From the NCBI RefSeq assembly GCF_001310815.1, contig NZ_BAZK01000005.1:248001-312000 (forward strand): 64,000 bases of DNA, read 5' to 3'. A program made the translations under genes and the position numbers. Below, one piece after another: positions 1-9,247 of the stretch (the stretch's first letter is position 1; each line of letters starts with the position of its first letter). This DNA is from Pseudovibrio denitrificans JCM 12308 (GTDB taxonomy: Bacteria; Pseudomonadota; Alphaproteobacteria; Rhizobiales; Stappiaceae). The notes under the pieces were generated by a model. The model had not been told where the DNA came from, ran no database searches, and saw only the letters and a program-made list of their open reading frames with translations.

Positions 1-176
1 TGGTGTTTTCAAATGTCGGTTCTTCAGGATTTTGAGCAATGCGAATGATGTTGTCTTCGCCTGCCTTAAAGGCTTCTTCAAATGCACTCAAAGTCTTCCG
101 GCTTGATCTGTGAGAACGGCGGAAGTCCAAACGGGGTTTTCCAATCTTGCAGAAGAACCTTTGCGGTCTCGCTCAT
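1..176 (-). pseudogene. M3-family metallopeptidase, N-terminal fragment, frameshifted
   Basis: The minus strand from the ATG at 174-176 reads MSETAKVLLQDWKTPFGLPP, then FSQIKPEDFE. This is the typical N-terminus of M3 zinc peptidases (oligopeptidase A / peptidyl-dipeptidase Dcp), cytoplasmic enzymes that degrade short peptides. The frame hits TGA at 78-80, but the next frame continues at once with AFEEAFKAG and NPEEPTFENT, the conserved continuation of the same family. Two bases appear to be lost near 84-92, consistent with one AG unit dropped from GAGAGT. The gene runs off the left edge, so the HEXGH zinc site is not visible. Either a broken gene or a sequence error; given similar lesions across the window I favour an error. 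Confidence 0.75.
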
Positions 177-387
177 ATTCAATCTCCGATGAAACGTAAA
201 AGCGTCTTACTCTTTCTGAAATGCAGAAAGAGCCAAACAGCTGTCACTCATAAATGGTCGCAAATACCTGCTGGAAGGATGCCTCGTGCAGGAATAGGCG
301 GTAGAGATCTGAATATGGGTGCTAACAGCACTTGCGTAAAGGAAGGGCGGAGAAAAATCCCCCGCGCAATTCCAGTTTCCGGGTTCT

Positions 388-978
388 CTATTGAACAGGG
401 AACGGCAGTGAGACTGTTGTGAAGCCTGTCGCGGTGACTGGTTTTTGAGGGGCGGCCAGTGTCATCACCCAGAAGTTCCGATAGGTACCGTCTGTCCTAT
501 TGGTGCGGGCAATGCCCATGTGGGTGACGTGCTTGTTGAGCAGGTTCTTGTTGTGGTCCGGGGAGGTCTTCCATCCGGTCATTGCCGCAGAAATGTTGGC
601 GTAGCCAGCGCCGAGGTTCTCAGCTCCTGCATAGGATTTGTAGCCATTGGACTGGGTTCGACTGAGCAGGCTGGAGGAAGAATGACGCCGTGTCTTCAGG
701 GAATCCAGGCTGGCGATGTGGTCTGCCATATCCTGCGAAACTTCCGTGAGATGCGGATCGAGCTTGATTGGGGGTAGGGCGTGTTTGGCACGCCATGCGT
801 TGGTCTGGCGCAGAGCTTCTTGTTTGTTGATTGCGATGTGCTGTAGCTCAACGTCTTCCGCACTATCAATACCCAGACTTGCACAGCCAGACAGCATTGC
901 AGCCAACAGCAGGGCTGCAGTTCCCTTAAATTCCAATGTCACGCGCTTTTCCCGAAATGCCCGATTAGTCGATTTCAT
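388..978 (-). CDS. CAP (SCP/PR-1) domain lipoprotein
   Basis: A 196-residue protein with a basic start, a hydrophobic stretch and a lipobox (LSGC, about residues 29-32), so a secreted, lipid-anchored envelope protein. The mature part has the CAP/SCP fold signature: NAWRAKHALPP near the start, then GAENLGAGY and an aromatic/Asn-rich end (GWKTSPDHNKNLLN, HMGIA, NFWVM). Bacterial CAP proteins are extracytoplasmic and their biochemical role is mostly unknown; proposals include lipid binding or peptidase-like functions. It stands alone and is divergent from the glycosyltransferase operon that follows. Family assignment is firm, function is not. Confidence 0.85.
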   Translation of the reverse strand: MKSTNRAFREKRVTLEFKGTAALLLAAMLSGCASLGIDSAEDVELQHIAINKQEALRQTNAWRAKHALPPIKLDPHLTEVSQDMADHIASLDSLKTRRHSSSSLLSRTQSNGYKSYAGAENLGAGYANISAAMTGWKTSPDHNKNLLNKHVTHMGIARTNRTDGTYRNFWVMTLAAPQKPVTATGFTTVSLPFPVQ

Positions 979-1256
979 TTTAGGGCGGAATTTGGGCCGA
1001 AACTGTACTGGCCAGGATTAATCCACGTAATTCCCAGATTCATTTGATCTCGACCAATCCATGGAGGCCGAGGGCCTGTGTTTCAGGTCGTCTTCAGCTT
1101 CCAAACCAACGGTGCAGTCCAAGCATTGGATGGTGCAAGTATTGAGTGAGGAGTTTTGGGGAATGGGTTCCAGATGATGTGCTGCTTATTGTTTCGGGGG
1201 AGCAATTTGCTCTTAGCTCCGTTTTTCCCGAGAGCGTGGAGGGCAGCAGGGCGGTT

Positions 1257-3002
1257 ATGTCTGCGCAAATGAATCTTGCAGTACCCATGGATAGGAACGA
1301 AGCTGAGCCGTCCGAGCCAACAGCATGGTGGCTTCGCGTTGTTGGGCGTGACTGGCTGGCACCCTTTGTTTTGCTGGTTGTGTGTTTATGCCTTTATCTA
1401 CCGGGTCTGACGTCTGTTCCACCCTTGGACCGTGATGAGCCTCGCTTCGCGCAGGCTTCAAAGCAAATGATGGAGACGGGCAATTATGTATCCATTCATT
1501 TTCAGGAGCTTGCGCGCAACAAGAAGCCCATAGGCATCTATTGGGCTCAGGTGGGTGTGGCAAAGCTTTTGGGATATGGAGAAAGCGCACCAATCTGGGT
1601 TTATCGAGTGCCCTCCGTTCTTGGGGCGATAGCCGCAGTCTTACTGAGTTACTGGATTGCGCGAGCCTTTTTCAGGGAACAGGAGAGTTTTATCGCGGCG
1701 TTGCTGGTCGCACTTGCTCTCATTTTGAATGTTGAAGCACATTTAGCGAAAACGGATGCAGTGCTGCTGGCCTGTGTGATGCTCTCGCAAGGTGCGATGG
1801 CGCGGATATGGGTTGCTCAGCAACGACCAGCGGTGTGGTCTTCGGCTTTGCTTTTCTGGTTGGGACTAGCGCTGGGCACTCTGATCAAAGGTCCGATCAT
1901 TCTCATGGTCAGCGGGTTGACGGTCTTGTCTTTATGTCTCTGGGAACGAAAGGTTTTCTGGCTAAGAGGGCTTGCGCCGATTACGGGGTTACTGCTGTTT
2001 CTTGCATTGGTTTCTCCATGGTTGGTGGCTATCTACATAGAGACAGATGGTGCCTTCTTCAGAGATGCACTAGGTGGAGATCTGTGGGGCAAGGTGGGGA
2101 CCGGACGGGAGTCTCATGGGGCTCCGCCGCTGACGCATCTGTTAATCAGTTTCATTATTTTCTGGCCAATCCCTTCTTTTCTCCTTGTGACTTTCAAGGG
2201 GATTAGGCAAGAATTGAATAAATTTTGTTATAGATTCTTGTTGTGTTGGCTGATCCCTTCGTGGGTCGTGTTTGAATTGGTTTCAACAAAGCTGCCGCAT
2301 TACACCTTGCCCATGATGCCTGTTCTGGCGTTGCTGGTGGCAGGCGTGATGATGACAGATAGAGCAGCGAGTGCCGGTGTTGGCTGGCGATTTGCTTCTG
2401 CTGCTTTGTTTTTGCTGGTGCCGCTGGGCATCGCGATTGCCGTTGTTGTCGGACCTTTGCTGCTTGATCTATGGCCGTCTCCGCCCGGTGTTGTGCTGTG
2501 TGGGCTGGCTGTCATTGCTGCGTTATCAGCCACATCTAAGTTGTTTGAAGGAAAGCTTGTTTCTGCGTTGCCGAATGCAAGTGTTTCCGCAGTGCTAATG
2601 TTTGTTGGTTTCTGGGCATTTTCAGGCCCGGCATTGTCAACAATTTGGATTTCCTCCCGTCTGGTGGAAGCGGTTGATCGGCTTCCGGGGTGTGAGCGGA
2701 AAGAGATTGCTACAGCAGGTTTCTATGAGCCTAGCTTCGTATTTTTGCAGGGCACGCAAACAAAGTTACTTGGCGCAGAAGCTGCAGCGCGTTTTCTGGC
2801 AAATGGAGGGCAGGAGACGGGCGTATCCTCCGGGACTTGCAGAGTTGCGCTGGTGGAAGGACGGCAGCTGGATCGGTTTGATGCAGAAGCTCTTCGGTTG
2901 GGGATGAAGGCTTCAGAGGTATCAAGTGTATCCGGCCTGAATATCAATGGCGGTAAAACATTGCTGGTACATATTTTTTCTGCGGGTGGGGCGGCGCAAT
3001 GA
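1257..3002 (+). CDS. ArnT-like (GT-C/PMT family) membrane glycosyltransferase
   Basis: An integral membrane protein of about 581 residues with roughly ten to twelve hydrophobic segments. Near residue 55 the first periplasmic loop carries PPLDRDEPRF, the acidic catalytic motif of the ArnT/dolichyl-phosphate-mannose transferase fold, followed by ARNKKPIGIYW. Such enzymes move a sugar from a polyprenyl phosphate to an envelope acceptor, often lipid A, on the periplasmic face. A GTG at 1146 would add 37 non-hydrophobic, unconserved-looking residues; the ATG at 1257 (or 1269) is preferred. The PAP2 gene overlaps the stop by four bases (ATGA), and a polyprenyl-sugar synthase lies downstream, so a lipid-linked sugar pathway is the likely context. 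The exact sugar and acceptor cannot be read from the sequence. Confidence 0.85.
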   Translation: MSAQMNLAVPMDRNEAEPSEPTAWWLRVVGRDWLAPFVLLVVCLCLYLPGLTSVPPLDRDEPRFAQASKQMMETGNYVSIHFQELARNKKPIGIYWAQVGVAKLLGYGESAPIWVYRVPSVLGAIAAVLLSYWIARAFFREQESFIAALLVALALILNVEAHLAKTDAVLLACVMLSQGAMARIWVAQQRPAVWSSALLFWLGLALGTLIKGPIILMVSGLTVLSLCLWERKVFWLRGLAPITGLLLFLALVSPWLVAIYIETDGAFFRDALGGDLWGKVGTGRESHGAPPLTHLLISFIIFWPIPSFLLVTFKGIRQELNKFCYRFLLCWLIPSWVVFELVSTKLPHYTLPMMPVLALLVAGVMMTDRAASAGVGWRFASAALFLLVPLGIAIAVVVGPLLLDLWPSPPGVVLCGLAVIAALSATSKLFEGKLVSALPNASVSAVLMFVGFWAFSGPALSTIWISSRLVEAVDRLPGCERKEIATAGFYEPSFVFLQGTQTKLLGAEAAARFLANGGQETGVSSGTCRVALVEGRQLDRFDAEALRLGMKASEVSSVSGLNINGGKTLLVHIFSAGGAAQ

Positions 3003-4048
3003 TTAATGACGGCTCCATAGACACTTTAGAGCGCCCAGTACGGGAAAAACAAAAAAACGAACAACAGGCTGAATTGAACCGTGATGCCGTTGATGCTGAG
3101 TGGGAAGAGCGGCAGACAGAGGCTGAAGGCAGTCGTGAGGAAGAGGAACAGACTAGGCAGTCTTTCTTACATCGGCTGCGCGCTTTAATGCATGTTGCTG
3201 GTGGCAACGCGCGAAATCATATTCACTCTTTTCGCATGATCTTAAAAAATCGCCGGAAACGTAAGCATATTGCTATTCCAGATCTGCCATCGATACTAAA
3301 ACCACAGAATGTGGCTGCTTTGCTTATCGCGCTTTGCGGGGTTGCAATGGTTTTTCTGGATCATAGCAGTCCGATTTGGGCTCGGCGGTTACCTGATGCT
3401 TATCATAGTGTTTTCGATGTGATTACAGATGCGGGCAAGTCAGACTGGGTACTTATCCCGACAGGCCTATGGATTTTAGCAGTGATCTTTCGAGACTGGC
3501 AGGCTAACTCATTTCGTAGAAAAATGATCATGTCATCACTTTCTGTCTACGCAAGCTTTCTATTCTTTGTTGTAGCAGCGAGTGGATTGCTTGCTATTGC
3601 TCTTAAATGGAACATTGGACGTGCGCGGCCATCGTTGTTTGATGAAATGGGGCCGTTAGCTTTTGAGCCATTTGCGTGGCAAGCAAAGCTTTCGAGTCTT
3701 CCAAGCGGTCACTCGACAACTGCAGGCGCGTTGATCATCGCTTTGGCTTTGTTAGCGCCCAAATATCGGTGGTTTATTGTTGTCGTTGGGAGTTGGATTG
3801 CGGTGAGCCGAATTATTGTCGGTGCACATTACCCCAGTGACGTGGCTGCTGGACTTGTGGTCGGAGGAGTCTTTTCGTATCTGAGTGCTCGATGGATGGC
3901 GCGTAGACGCTTGGGGTTCAGATATTCAAGTCAGGGTGAGTTGTTGCCTACGCTGACACATGTCTTCAGCTCTGGGTGGTTGCGTGCGCTTAGTAATACA
4001 GGTAATACGCGAGCAGCGGGTGTGCATCATAGCTCTGAGGTATCCTAG
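2999..4048 (+). CDS. PAP2-family membrane phosphatase
   Basis: A 349-residue protein with a long charged cytoplasmic N-terminus (about 85 residues rich in Glu, Arg and Gln) followed by about six membrane segments. All three phosphatase motifs are present: KWNIGRARP (KX6RP), PSGHST and SRIIVGAHYPSD (SRX5HX3D). Enzymes of this type remove phosphate from lipids such as undecaprenyl diphosphate, lipid A or phosphatidylglycerophosphate. It is translationally coupled to the ArnT-like gene, so recycling of a polyprenyl carrier or lipid A dephosphorylation (LpxE-like) are the two reasonable roles; the sequence does not decide between them. Confidence 0.88.
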   Translation: MINDGSIDTLERPVREKQKNEQQAELNRDAVDAEWEERQTEAEGSREEEEQTRQSFLHRLRALMHVAGGNARNHIHSFRMILKNRRKRKHIAIPDLPSILKPQNVAALLIALCGVAMVFLDHSSPIWARRLPDAYHSVFDVITDAGKSDWVLIPTGLWILAVIFRDWQANSFRRKMIMSSLSVYASFLFFVVAASGLLAIALKWNIGRARPSLFDEMGPLAFEPFAWQAKLSSLPSGHSTTAGALIIALALLAPKYRWFIVVVGSWIAVSRIIVGAHYPSDVAAGLVVGGVFSYLSARWMARRRLGFRYSSQGELLPTLTHVFSSGWLRALSNTGNTRAAGVHHSSEVS

Positions 4049-4109
4049 GTACTCTTCAGGTTTTCCTTGTTGAGCTTGGGTAGATGCTGGGCTGAACGGG
4101 AAAAAATAA

Positions 4110-4886
4110 ATGAACGACGATATTGCTGTACAGAAAATCGACGTAAGCGTCGTTATCCCTGCGAAGAATGAGAGAGATAATCTTCCTCCGCTTTTGGATG
4201 AGATTGCTGAGGCGCTGAAAGAGTATCGGTTTGAGGCGATCGTTGTTGATGATGGGTCGACTGACGACAGTCTTGAAGTGCTCCAGCAATATGCGGAGAG
4301 AAACGGCTATTTACGGGTGATCCATCATAAGCGGTCTGGTGGGCAAAGTTGTTCTGTTCGTACCGGGCTGCTTCATGCGCGTGGTACTTATGTGGCTACG
4401 ATTGATGGGGACGGGCAGAACAACCCTATCTACTACCGTGAGATGCTTGCCGCGATGGAAAAGGGTGGTGAGCGTGTTGGGCTTGCTGCTGGCCAGCGGC
4501 TGGGGCGCAAGGCCAGTGTGTTCAAGCGTTATGCATCCAAAGCTGCCAACAAGCTGCGTGGGGCGATTCTTAAAGATAACACGCGTGACAGTGGCTGTGG
4601 TCTGAAGCTGCTCCGCCGGGATGTGTTTTTGAAGCTCCCATATTTCGACAGCTGGCACCGTTTCCTGCCAGCTCTTGTGATCCGCGAAGGATATGACGTG
4701 GTTCATGTGGATGTGGTGGACCGGGAGCGTGAGCACGGTGTTTCCAAATATGGGATCTTTGATCGGGCGCTGGTGGGCGTATTGGATCTCTTTGGCGTGT
4801 GGTGGTTGCGCCGTCGCCGGAAGGTCATTCCTGAAGTGGTGATGGTGACTGAGTCGGACAAGTCTCCAGCGAAGGAGGCACATTGA
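4110..4886 (+). CDS. GT2 polyprenyl-phosphate sugar synthase
   Basis: A 258-residue soluble GT-A glycosyltransferase. Signature elements are VSVVIPAKNERDNLP at the start, VVDDGSTDD (UDP/GDP-sugar binding, near residue 47) and ATIDGDGQNNP (DXD metal site, near residue 100). The family (DPM1/ArnC-like) transfers a sugar from a nucleotide sugar to undecaprenyl or a similar phosphate at the inner face of the membrane. It has no C-terminal membrane helices, unlike ArnC, but ends with a basic WWLRRRRK segment that could hold it at the membrane. The next gene, a small LABN membrane protein, starts on its stop codon and is the likely membrane partner. Confidence 0.88.
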   Translation: MNDDIAVQKIDVSVVIPAKNERDNLPPLLDEIAEALKEYRFEAIVVDDGSTDDSLEVLQQYAERNGYLRVIHHKRSGGQSCSVRTGLLHARGTYVATIDGDGQNNPIYYREMLAAMEKGGERVGLAAGQRLGRKASVFKRYASKAANKLRGAILKDNTRDSGCGLKLLRRDVFLKLPYFDSWHRFLPALVIREGYDVVHVDVVDREREHGVSKYGIFDRALVGVLDLFGVWWLRRRRKVIPEVVMVTESDKSPAKEAH

Positions 4887-5203
4887 TGCTGGCCGGTCTT
4901 TATGAGTGGGTTTATGACGTCTTTGTAGCCCAGTGGGACTTTTGGGTTCTTTGGGGGTTTGTGGCGCAGTTCATGTTTATGATGCGCTTCATGATCCAAT
5001 GGATTGCTTCTGAGCGGGTGGGACGATCCATCGTCCCGGTGGCCTTTTGGTTCTTCTCCATTGGGGGCGGATCGCTTCTTCTGACTTACGCTATCGTCAA
5101 GAAGGATCCTGTTTTTATTGCGGGACAAGGCCTCGGATTGATCATTTATTTCCGAAATCTATGGCTTATCTACAAGGAAAAACGCCAGGACCCGAATTTC
5201 TAG
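4886..5203 (+). CDS. LABN-domain small membrane protein
   Basis: A 105-residue protein with three to four hydrophobic segments, matching the small domain named after the N-terminus of lipid-A-disaccharide synthase (VAQFMFMMRFMIQWIASER, then SIVPVAFWFFSIGGG and DPVFIAGQG). The ATG at 4886 overlaps the TGA of the GT2 gene by one base and is preceded by GAAGGAGG. Stand-alone LABN proteins usually sit beside GT2 polyprenyl-phosphate sugar synthases; in rhizobia an RgtE/RgtF-type pair makes polyprenyl-phosphate galacturonate, and the arrangement here is reminiscent of it. Assignment as a partner of the GT2 protein is inference from the coupling. Confidence 0.85.
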   Translation: MLAGLYEWVYDVFVAQWDFWVLWGFVAQFMFMMRFMIQWIASERVGRSIVPVAFWFFSIGGGSLLLTYAIVKKDPVFIAGQGLGLIIYFRNLWLIYKEKRQDPNF

Positions 5204-5781
5204 GCGATTTATCCGCAATAAATGCAACCAGAATGCAATTAAATTGCTGAACGCTATTTGCCCATGGGGAAGATAGACTTCCTCGTGGGTTTTTCGTAAA
5301 ATTGCGTATTATTTGTGCATATTGATTGTAAAGGTTAGTGTGAAATACGTATTTTTGAAGAAAATTGCTCCGAATTTGCGCTCAGTTTTCAAGGTTAGTT
5401 TTTTCATTGCGCTTGTAATCTAAGTAATATTTCCTCTCTATTTCAGTATTGTTTGGATTAATTTGTTTGTATGCGTATACGTAACTATATTTCTCGATTT
5501 TGATTAATGGTTAAATCGCATGCATTTGAGATATAATTTGCATAGAAACTTTGCAATCGTTGATGAATATCACCTCGTAGACTAACTTATTAATAAAAAC
5601 CTCTTGACGTTTTTAGAGAAATATCATCGAATGCTTGATGAGGAGTGGTTGAAGCCAATAGGGGGGCTTTAAGGGCACGCGCTGACGTGTTTGTTTCGGA
5701 TGTTTTCCTAGGAGAAAGGGAACAGCCTGCTACTTCCGGTGATGAATTTTAAAATTGGACAAAAAAAGAGGCTCCAATTCT
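5204..5781. other. AT-rich intergenic region upstream of aapJ
   Basis: About 580 bases with no credible gene. Much of 5270-5620 is strongly AT-rich with runs of A and T. A possible -35 element TTGACG lies at 5604-5609, but no clear -10 follows at standard spacing. The length and composition suit a regulated promoter for the abundant binding protein AapJ, whose GAGG ribosome site is at 5768-5771. No factor-binding site can be named. Confidence 0.5.
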
Positions 5782-6804
5782 ATGAAAAAAATGATCCTTC
5801 CAGTTGCGCTGGGTGCAGCGTTCGCAGCGACTTCTTTGTCCGCAGCTTCCGCTGGCACTCTTGAAGACGTGCAAGAGCGCGGCAAACTGCGTTGTGCGGT
5901 TTCTACTGGTCTTGCAGGCTTTTCCTACACTGACGAAAACGGCAAGTGGCAGGGCTTCGACGTTGACTACTGCCGTGCGGTAGCTGCTGCTGTTCTGGGT
6001 GACGCAGATGCTGTTGAGTTCTCTCCAACCACTGGTAAGACCCGCTTTACTGCGCTGGCTTCCGGTGAGGTAGACATCCTGTCCCGTAACACCACCTGGA
6101 CATTCTCCCGTGACGCTGACCTGAAGTTCACTTTCCTTGGTGTGAGCTATTATGACGGTCAGGGCTTCATGGTGAAGAAGTCTCTCGGTGTTGCTTCTGC
6201 TAAAGAGCTGGACGGTGCAACCGTTTGTATCCAGACCGGTACGACTACAGAGCTGAACCTGTCTGACTACTTCACAGCTGAAGGCATGTCTTACGAGCCA
6301 CTGTCCATCGAGACAAACACTGAAGGTCGTGCAAACTACCTTGCAGATGCTTGTGACGTGTACACCACCGATGCTTCCGGTCTGGCAGCATCGCGTGCGA
6401 CTTTCGAGAACGCAGACGACCACATCGTTCTGCCTGAAATCATCTCCAAAGAGCCACTCGGTCCGCTTGTCCGTCATGGCGACGATCAGTGGGCAGACAT
6501 TGGCCGCTGGGTTCTGAACGCGCTGAAGATTGCTGAAGAAAAAGGCATCACCGCTGCGAATGCAGACGAAATGGCTGCGAACTCCAAAGACCCAGAAGTA
6601 CTGCGTCTGCTTGGTGCTTCCGGCGAAATGGGTGCATCCGTTGGTCTGGGTAACGACTTCGCTCTCGTAGCTATCAAGGCAGTTGGTAACTACGGTGAAG
6701 TGTTCGAGCGTCACCTCGGTACACAGACCAAAGTTAACCTTGCTCGTGGTCTGAACGCTATGTGGACTGAAGGTGGTCTGCAGTACGCACCTCCATTCCG
6801 TTGA
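5782..6804 (+). CDS. aapJ: general L-amino acid ABC transporter, periplasmic binding protein
   Basis: A 340-residue periplasmic solute-binding protein with a clear signal peptide (MKKMILPVALGAAFAATSLS, cleavage after AASA). The mature start GTLEDVQERGKLRCAVSTGL and the strings FDVDYCRAVAAAV and SRNTTWTFSRDADL are typical of AapJ, which delivers a broad range of L-amino acids to the AapQM channel. The ATG at 5782 follows GAGG at ten bases; a TTG at 5755 would place nine polar residues ahead of the signal peptide and is rejected. It heads the aapJQMP operon and is followed by a terminator-like hairpin, which probably lets it be made in excess over the membrane parts. Confidence 0.96.
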   Translation: MKKMILPVALGAAFAATSLSAASAGTLEDVQERGKLRCAVSTGLAGFSYTDENGKWQGFDVDYCRAVAAAVLGDADAVEFSPTTGKTRFTALASGEVDILSRNTTWTFSRDADLKFTFLGVSYYDGQGFMVKKSLGVASAKELDGATVCIQTGTTTELNLSDYFTAEGMSYEPLSIETNTEGRANYLADACDVYTTDASGLAASRATFENADDHIVLPEIISKEPLGPLVRHGDDQWADIGRWVLNALKIAEEKGITAANADEMAANSKDPEVLRLLGASGEMGASVGLGNDFALVAIKAVGNYGEVFERHLGTQTKVNLARGLNAMWTEGGLQYAPPFR

Positions 6805-6829
6805 TCTGATCGAGATCTGACAAAAGGGG

Positions 6830-6858
6830 GCGCTGTTGCAGGATAACAGCGCTTTTTT
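6830..6858 (+). terminator. terminator/attenuator between aapJ and aapQ
   Basis: Stem GCGCTGTT (6830-6837) pairs with AACAGCGC (6845-6852) across a seven-base loop and is followed by six T. It is a canonical intrinsic terminator placed inside the transport operon. In transporter operons such a site usually makes transcription partial past the binding-protein gene. Confidence 0.85.
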
Positions 6859-6887
6859 CTAAGCATAATAAATAAGGCGGGCTACTT

Positions 6888-8090
6888 ATGAGCACTTCAA
6901 CCGTACCAGCCGATAATAGCTTCCAGTTGTCGCAACTGTGGCGAGATGCTCGATACAGATCCTATACGATCCAGATTATCGCGCTTGTCGTTGCTCTGTC
7001 AGTTGTGATGATGCTCATCAGCAATGCTGTCGAGAACCTCGAAGCACTTGGCAAAGATTTCAATTTCGGATTCTTATACGAACCAGCAGGCTATGACATT
7101 GGTCAGGTCCTGGTGAACTACACCTCCGCTTCCGGCCACTGGAAAGCGGCACTTGTCGGCTTGCTCAACACGCTGCTCGTTGCGTTTCTTGCGTGTGTGA
7201 CTGCGACTATCATCGGCGTATTTGTCGGTGTTCTGCGTCTCTCCAATAACTGGGTCGTCTCCCGCTTGATGGCGGTTTACATTGAAGGCGTTCGTAACGT
7301 ACCGCTGCTGCTGCAAATTCTGGCTTGGTACGCTGTCTTCATTCACGTGTTTCCGACACCAAAGCAGGCTGTCAAAGCACCAGTTATTGAAGGGGCGGTT
7401 TATGCAACAAACCGTGGTTTCTACATTCCGGGACTGACGTTTGACGGTGGCTACCAGATTGTTGTTGCAGTCCTGCTGGCTTCCATCGCGGGTATTTTTG
7501 TCTTCCGTCGTTGGGCGCGTCAGCGTCAGGAAGCAACTGGCCAGATTTTGCCAGTTGGCTACATCACGCTTGGTATTTTGATTGTACCATCCGTTTTGGC
7601 TTACTTTGCTGCTGGTATGCCGATTGGTCTTGATTACCCTGTTGCCGGTCGCTTCAACCTGAAGGGTGGCCTGAAAGTTGGTACGCCGCTTATTGCTCTG
7701 TGGTTTGCGCTTTCCATCTACTCTGCTGCGTTTGTTGCGGAGATTGTGCGCGCGGGTATCATGGCGATCAGTAAGGGGCAGACAGAAGCTGCTTACGCAC
7801 TCGGCCTTCGTCCAAGACGGACCATGAGCCTTGTTGTTCTGCCGCAGTCCCTGCGCATCATCATTCCGCCAATGATTTCCAACTACCTGAACATCACCAA
7901 GAACTCATCTCTTGCGATTGCGGTTGGTTATATGGATCTGACGGGTACGCTCGGCGGTATTACGCTGAACCAGACCGGTCGTGAGATGGAATGTATGTTG
8001 CTGCTCATGGCAACGTATCTGCTGATTTCGCTAAGCATTTCAGCTGTGATGAATGTTTACAACGAATCCGTAAAGCTGAAGGGGCGCTAA
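6888..8090 (+). CDS. aapQ: general L-amino acid ABC transporter permease AapQ
   Basis: A 400-residue inner-membrane permease of the His/Glu/Gln/Arg/opine family. After the first membrane segment it has the family-specific NFGFLYEPAGYDIG stretch, then the membrane core starting ALVGLLNTLLVAFLACV and the EAA loop (EIVRAGIMAISKGQTEAAYA) that docks on the ATPase. The central insert with extra membrane segments (about residues 180-250) is usual for AapQ. AAGGCGGG precedes the ATG. It is separated from aapM by one base, so the two permease subunits are tightly coupled. Confidence 0.96.
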   Translation: MSTSTVPADNSFQLSQLWRDARYRSYTIQIIALVVALSVVMMLISNAVENLEALGKDFNFGFLYEPAGYDIGQVLVNYTSASGHWKAALVGLLNTLLVAFLACVTATIIGVFVGVLRLSNNWVVSRLMAVYIEGVRNVPLLLQILAWYAVFIHVFPTPKQAVKAPVIEGAVYATNRGFYIPGLTFDGGYQIVVAVLLASIAGIFVFRRWARQRQEATGQILPVGYITLGILIVPSVLAYFAAGMPIGLDYPVAGRFNLKGGLKVGTPLIALWFALSIYSAAFVAEIVRAGIMAISKGQTEAAYALGLRPRRTMSLVVLPQSLRIIIPPMISNYLNITKNSSLAIAVGYMDLTGTLGGITLNQTGREMECMLLLMATYLLISLSISAVMNVYNESVKLKGR

Positions 8091-8091
8091 G

Positions 8092-9210
8092 ATGAGTGAA
8101 AACACTTTTGCCTATGTCGCGACCTCTGAAAAGCCGCAGTTGCCGCCTCCCCAGGGCACAACTGGCGCTGTTGGCTGGGCTCGTGAGAACCTGTTCTCCT
8201 CACCGCTGAACACTATACTGACGCTGATTTCCGTCTTTGTGGTGTTTTCGACTGTCCCTGGCATCTTCAACTGGGCGTTTGTCAATTCCGTCTGGAATGC
8301 AAACTCTCTGGATGAGTGCCGTGCGCTGACAGAAAATGGTGCGTGCTGGGCGGTAATTCGTGAGCGTTATCATCAGTTCCTGTTTGGCTTCTACCCAACT
8401 GAGCTGTACTGGCGTCCAATTCTGGCCTTCGTGCTGCTGTTTGTGGCTCTGGTTCCTGCGCTTTGGGACGGTATGCCGAAGCGCGGTGCTGCGTTGATGG
8501 CCTCCATGACCTACCCATTTGTGGCTTTCTGGCTGATCTGGGGTGGTTTTGGTCTTGAGCCGGTGTCTTCCACCAAGCTGGGTGGTCTGCTGCTGACCAT
8601 GATCATTGGTGTTTCCGGTATCTCGTTCTCGCTGCCGATTGGTATTGTGCTGGCGCTGTCCCGTAGCTCCAACCTGCCGATCGTGAAGTCACTGGCAGTG
8701 ATCTTCATCGAGTTCATCCGCGGTGTGCCGCTCATTACCCTTCTGTTTGTTGCGCACGTTCTGCTCAACTACTTCCTGCCGAAGGGCGTGAACTTCGACA
8801 TCGTGCTGCGTGTTGTCATCATGGTGACGCTGTTTGCCAGTGCTTACATGGCGGAGGTTATCCGTGGTGGTCTGGCGGCCTTGCCTAAAGGGCAGTACGA
8901 GGCTGCGGATGCGTTGGGGTTGAGTTATTGGCAGAGCATGCGTCTGATTATTCTGCCGCAAGCGCTGAAAATCTCTATCCCTGGAATCGTGAATACCTTT
9001 ATTGGCCTGTTTAAGGACACCACTCTGGTGCTGATCATTGGCCTTATGGATCCTCTCGGACTGGTTGCGCCTACGCTTGCTGACCAACGTTGGAATGGTA
9101 TCTTTGTGGAACTTTATGCGTTTATCGCGTTCATGTTCTTTATCTTCTGCTTTGCAATGTCCCGATATTCGATGTATTTGGAACGCAAACTGCATACCGG
9201 CCATCGCTAG
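8092..9210 (+). CDS. aapM: general L-amino acid ABC transporter permease AapM
   Basis: A 372-residue inner-membrane permease, partner of AapQ. It opens with a short Pro-rich cytoplasmic tail, has several membrane segments, and carries the EAA coupling loop (EVIRGGLAALPKGQYEAADA) near residue 255. The string FIEFIRGVPLITLLF is typical of the polar amino acid permease family. The start lies one base after the aapQ stop with AAGGGG inside the end of aapQ as ribosome site. Full length for the family. Confidence 0.96.
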   Translation: MSENTFAYVATSEKPQLPPPQGTTGAVGWARENLFSSPLNTILTLISVFVVFSTVPGIFNWAFVNSVWNANSLDECRALTENGACWAVIRERYHQFLFGFYPTELYWRPILAFVLLFVALVPALWDGMPKRGAALMASMTYPFVAFWLIWGGFGLEPVSSTKLGGLLLTMIIGVSGISFSLPIGIVLALSRSSNLPIVKSLAVIFIEFIRGVPLITLLFVAHVLLNYFLPKGVNFDIVLRVVIMVTLFASAYMAEVIRGGLAALPKGQYEAADALGLSYWQSMRLIILPQALKISIPGIVNTFIGLFKDTTLVLIIGLMDPLGLVAPTLADQRWNGIFVELYAFIAFMFFIFCFAMSRYSMYLERKLHTGHR

Positions 9211-9247
9211 TCGCCTGGTGCATGCCTAAAAATTCGGAGTTATAAAA

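Noticed and set aside
1146..1256. N-terminal extension of the ArnT-like protein from a GTG
   Set aside because: The 37 added residues are unlike the family and would precede the first membrane helix without purpose.
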